Of a DNA stretch of 49,457 bases, positions 48,638 to 49,457 are shown piece by piece. This DNA comes from an uncultured Prevotellaceae bacterium (GTDB lineage: Bacteria; Bacteroidota; Bacteroidia; Bacteroidales; Bacteroidaceae): contig CALELI010000160.1 of NCBI GenBank assembly GCA_937902455.1, positions 1 through 49,457 on the forward strand, given 5' to 3'. The position numbers and the translations under genes are program-made. Position 1 is the first letter of the stretch. Each line of letters opens with the position of its first letter. The notes below the pieces were generated by a model, which did not search any database, had not been told where the DNA came from, and worked only from the letters and a program-made list of their open reading frames with translations.

Positions 48638-49087
48638 ATGAAAAGGATTCTCTTTGTATGCCACGGAAATATCTGTCGCAGTCCGATGGCTGAGTTTGTC
48701 TTCAGGAAAATGGTGAAGGATTGTGGACGTGAGGATGATTTCTATATTGAGTCGGCAGCCGTGTCGGATGAGGAGTACGGCAATCCCATCTATCCACCAG
48801 CCAGACGATGCATGAGTCAGCATGGAATCCCGTTCGACTCTTCCAAGACGGCACGCACGATGACTCGCCGCGACTACGAAGCCTTCGACCTTATCATAAT
48901 AATGGACGGAAGCAATCGTCGCTGGCTGCGATACATCATTGGCGAGGACACTCAGGACAAGGTCCGCATGATGATGTCCTTCGTGGGTGAGAACCGCGAT
49001 GTTGCCGACCCTTGGTACACCGGTGACTTCGAACGAACCTATCAGGACGTAACAAGAGCCTGCAAATCCCTGCTCAACCAATACTGA
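48638..49087 (+). CDS. Low molecular weight protein-tyrosine phosphatase
   Basis: A 149-residue LMW-PTP. The P-loop CHGNICRS (residues 8-15) gives nucleophile Cys8 and Arg14; the general-acid loop is DPWYTGDF near residue 122. ESAAVSDEEYGNPIYPPA and RTMTRRDYEAFDLIIIMDGSN complete the family pattern. Bacterial members often dephosphorylate tyrosine kinases of capsule export; no such kinase lies in the window. It converges with the LUD gene, the stops being two bases apart. Confidence 0.94.
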   Translation: MKRILFVCHGNICRSPMAEFVFRKMVKDCGREDDFYIESAAVSDEEYGNPIYPPARRCMSQHGIPFDSSKTARTMTRRDYEAFDLIIIMDGSNRRWLRYIIGEDTQDKVRMMMSFVGENRDVADPWYTGDFERTYQDVTRACKSLLNQY

Positions 49088-49089
49088 AG

Positions 49090-49457
49090 TCAGTCTGTGA
49101 TGTACACCGTGACACTTCGGGCGGCTTGTGCACCATAGACGAGTGCACCTTCGATGTCGGCAGTCTTCGACGGTCCGCTGATGAAAGTGCCGAACTTGTA
49201 GTCCTTGAAATACTCACCTTTTGCATCACGCTCGGCAATGAGTCCGTAGGCTTCGTGCATGTTGCTTACGACATCCTTGCGCGATACGATTATATTAAGA
49301 TGTTCGGATTTGAAGAGGAATGAGCGGTCATCCTCCCGTTGCGGAATCCAGATGCATCCGTTTTCTGCAACTGCAATCTCTCCCCTGACAGTCGAACTCT
49401 CACCGCGCTCATCTGCCGATGGGGGAGTGTCGAAGCACACCTCTGCACCTGATATGC
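49090..49457 (-). CDS. LUD-domain protein (LutC-like), C-terminal part (cut by window edge)
   Basis: The frame is open through the right edge; 122 C-terminal residues are visible. GEIAVAENGCIWIPQ, the LNIIVSRKDVVSNMHEAYGLI block and FISGPSKTADIEGALVYGAQAARSVTVYI match the LUD fold of LutB/LutC lactate-utilisation proteins; the SGPSKTADIE motif is diagnostic. LutC acts with LutA and LutB in L-lactate oxidation. Which Lut protein this is and whether the operon is present cannot be told here. A GTG at 49440 is in frame but internal. Confidence 0.85.
   Translation of the reverse strand, partial: ISGAEVCFDTPPSADERGESSTVRGEIAVAENGCIWIPQREDDRSFLFKSEHLNIIVSRKDVVSNMHEAYGLIAERDAKGEYFKDYKFGTFISGPSKTADIEGALVYGAQAARSVTVYITD

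Overview
The window looks like a chromosomal segment of a Prevotella-type Bacteroidales bacterium. The evidence is: repeated promoters of the Bacteroidetes form TTTG-N19-TAnnTTTG with no Shine-Dalgarno sites; family content typical of the group (BspA-like repeats, DUF4369/thioredoxin lipoproteins, DUF4421, flotillin plus NfeD, a secreted TldD/PmbA fusion, KduI/KduD with a DUF4861 protein, a GH98 and a GH43 enzyme); and AT-rich spacers built of short degenerate repeats. Both ends cut a gene: a GH98 glycosidase at the left and a LUD-domain protein at the right.

Layout. 1-9.4 kb: GH98 (partial, minus), a tiny secreted peptide, rarA, a glycosyltransferase, an AddA/RecB-like helicase-nuclease, then kduI-kduD-DUF4861 for uronate (pectin) breakdown. 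9.4-13.1 kb, minus: tdk, polA with a shrunken proofreading domain, and a secreted DUF3237 protein. 13.3-18 kb, plus: aroQ, an O-methyltransferase, rbfA, a LolE-like permease, a thioredoxin-fold lipoprotein whose 3' end overlaps an opposing tRNA-Asn, and a second glycosyltransferase. 18-23.6 kb, minus: ybeY, an S41 protease, coaD, parE, a GNAT-like protein. 23.8-26.6 kb, plus: an OmpA-like porin and a second S41 protease separated by a strong terminator. 26.7-29.2 kb, minus: flotillin, NfeD and a small XRE regulator with two matching operators. 29.8-33.2 kb, minus: an ECF sigma factor, a membrane anti-sigma candidate and two secreted paralogues of unknown function in one tight operon. 33.3-37.9 kb, minus: secreted TldD-PmbA fusion and rfbB. 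38-42.3 kb, plus: a DUF4419/TonB-C fusion, a BspA-like protein and a small glycine-rich peptide. 42.4-43.8 kb, minus: a CDF metal exporter and a rhodanese lipoprotein. 43.9-49.1 kb: GH43, a STAS-kinase fusion, DUF4421 (minus) and a low-molecular-weight tyrosine phosphatase.

The strongest unexplained signal is not a gene. The only three gene-free gaps longer than 300 bp (29206-29807, 40010-40665, 45974-46287) each hold an array of a short core repeated at exactly 22 bp, exactly 23 bp, or 11-12 bp. The cores differ between arrays, but each recurs at one or two helical turns and the arrays have overall dyad symmetry. In array A, matched changes in opposite arms keep the pairing. They look like members of one undescribed class of helically phased palindromic arrays.

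A second theme is that short dispersed repeats have entered coding sequence without breaking frame: inside RfbB, inside the helicase-nuclease, at the RarA C-terminus, and as the hydrophobic part of several signal peptides (GH98, TldD, one sigma-operon protein). All functional names are from reading the translated sequence and recalled family motifs; no database search was run.
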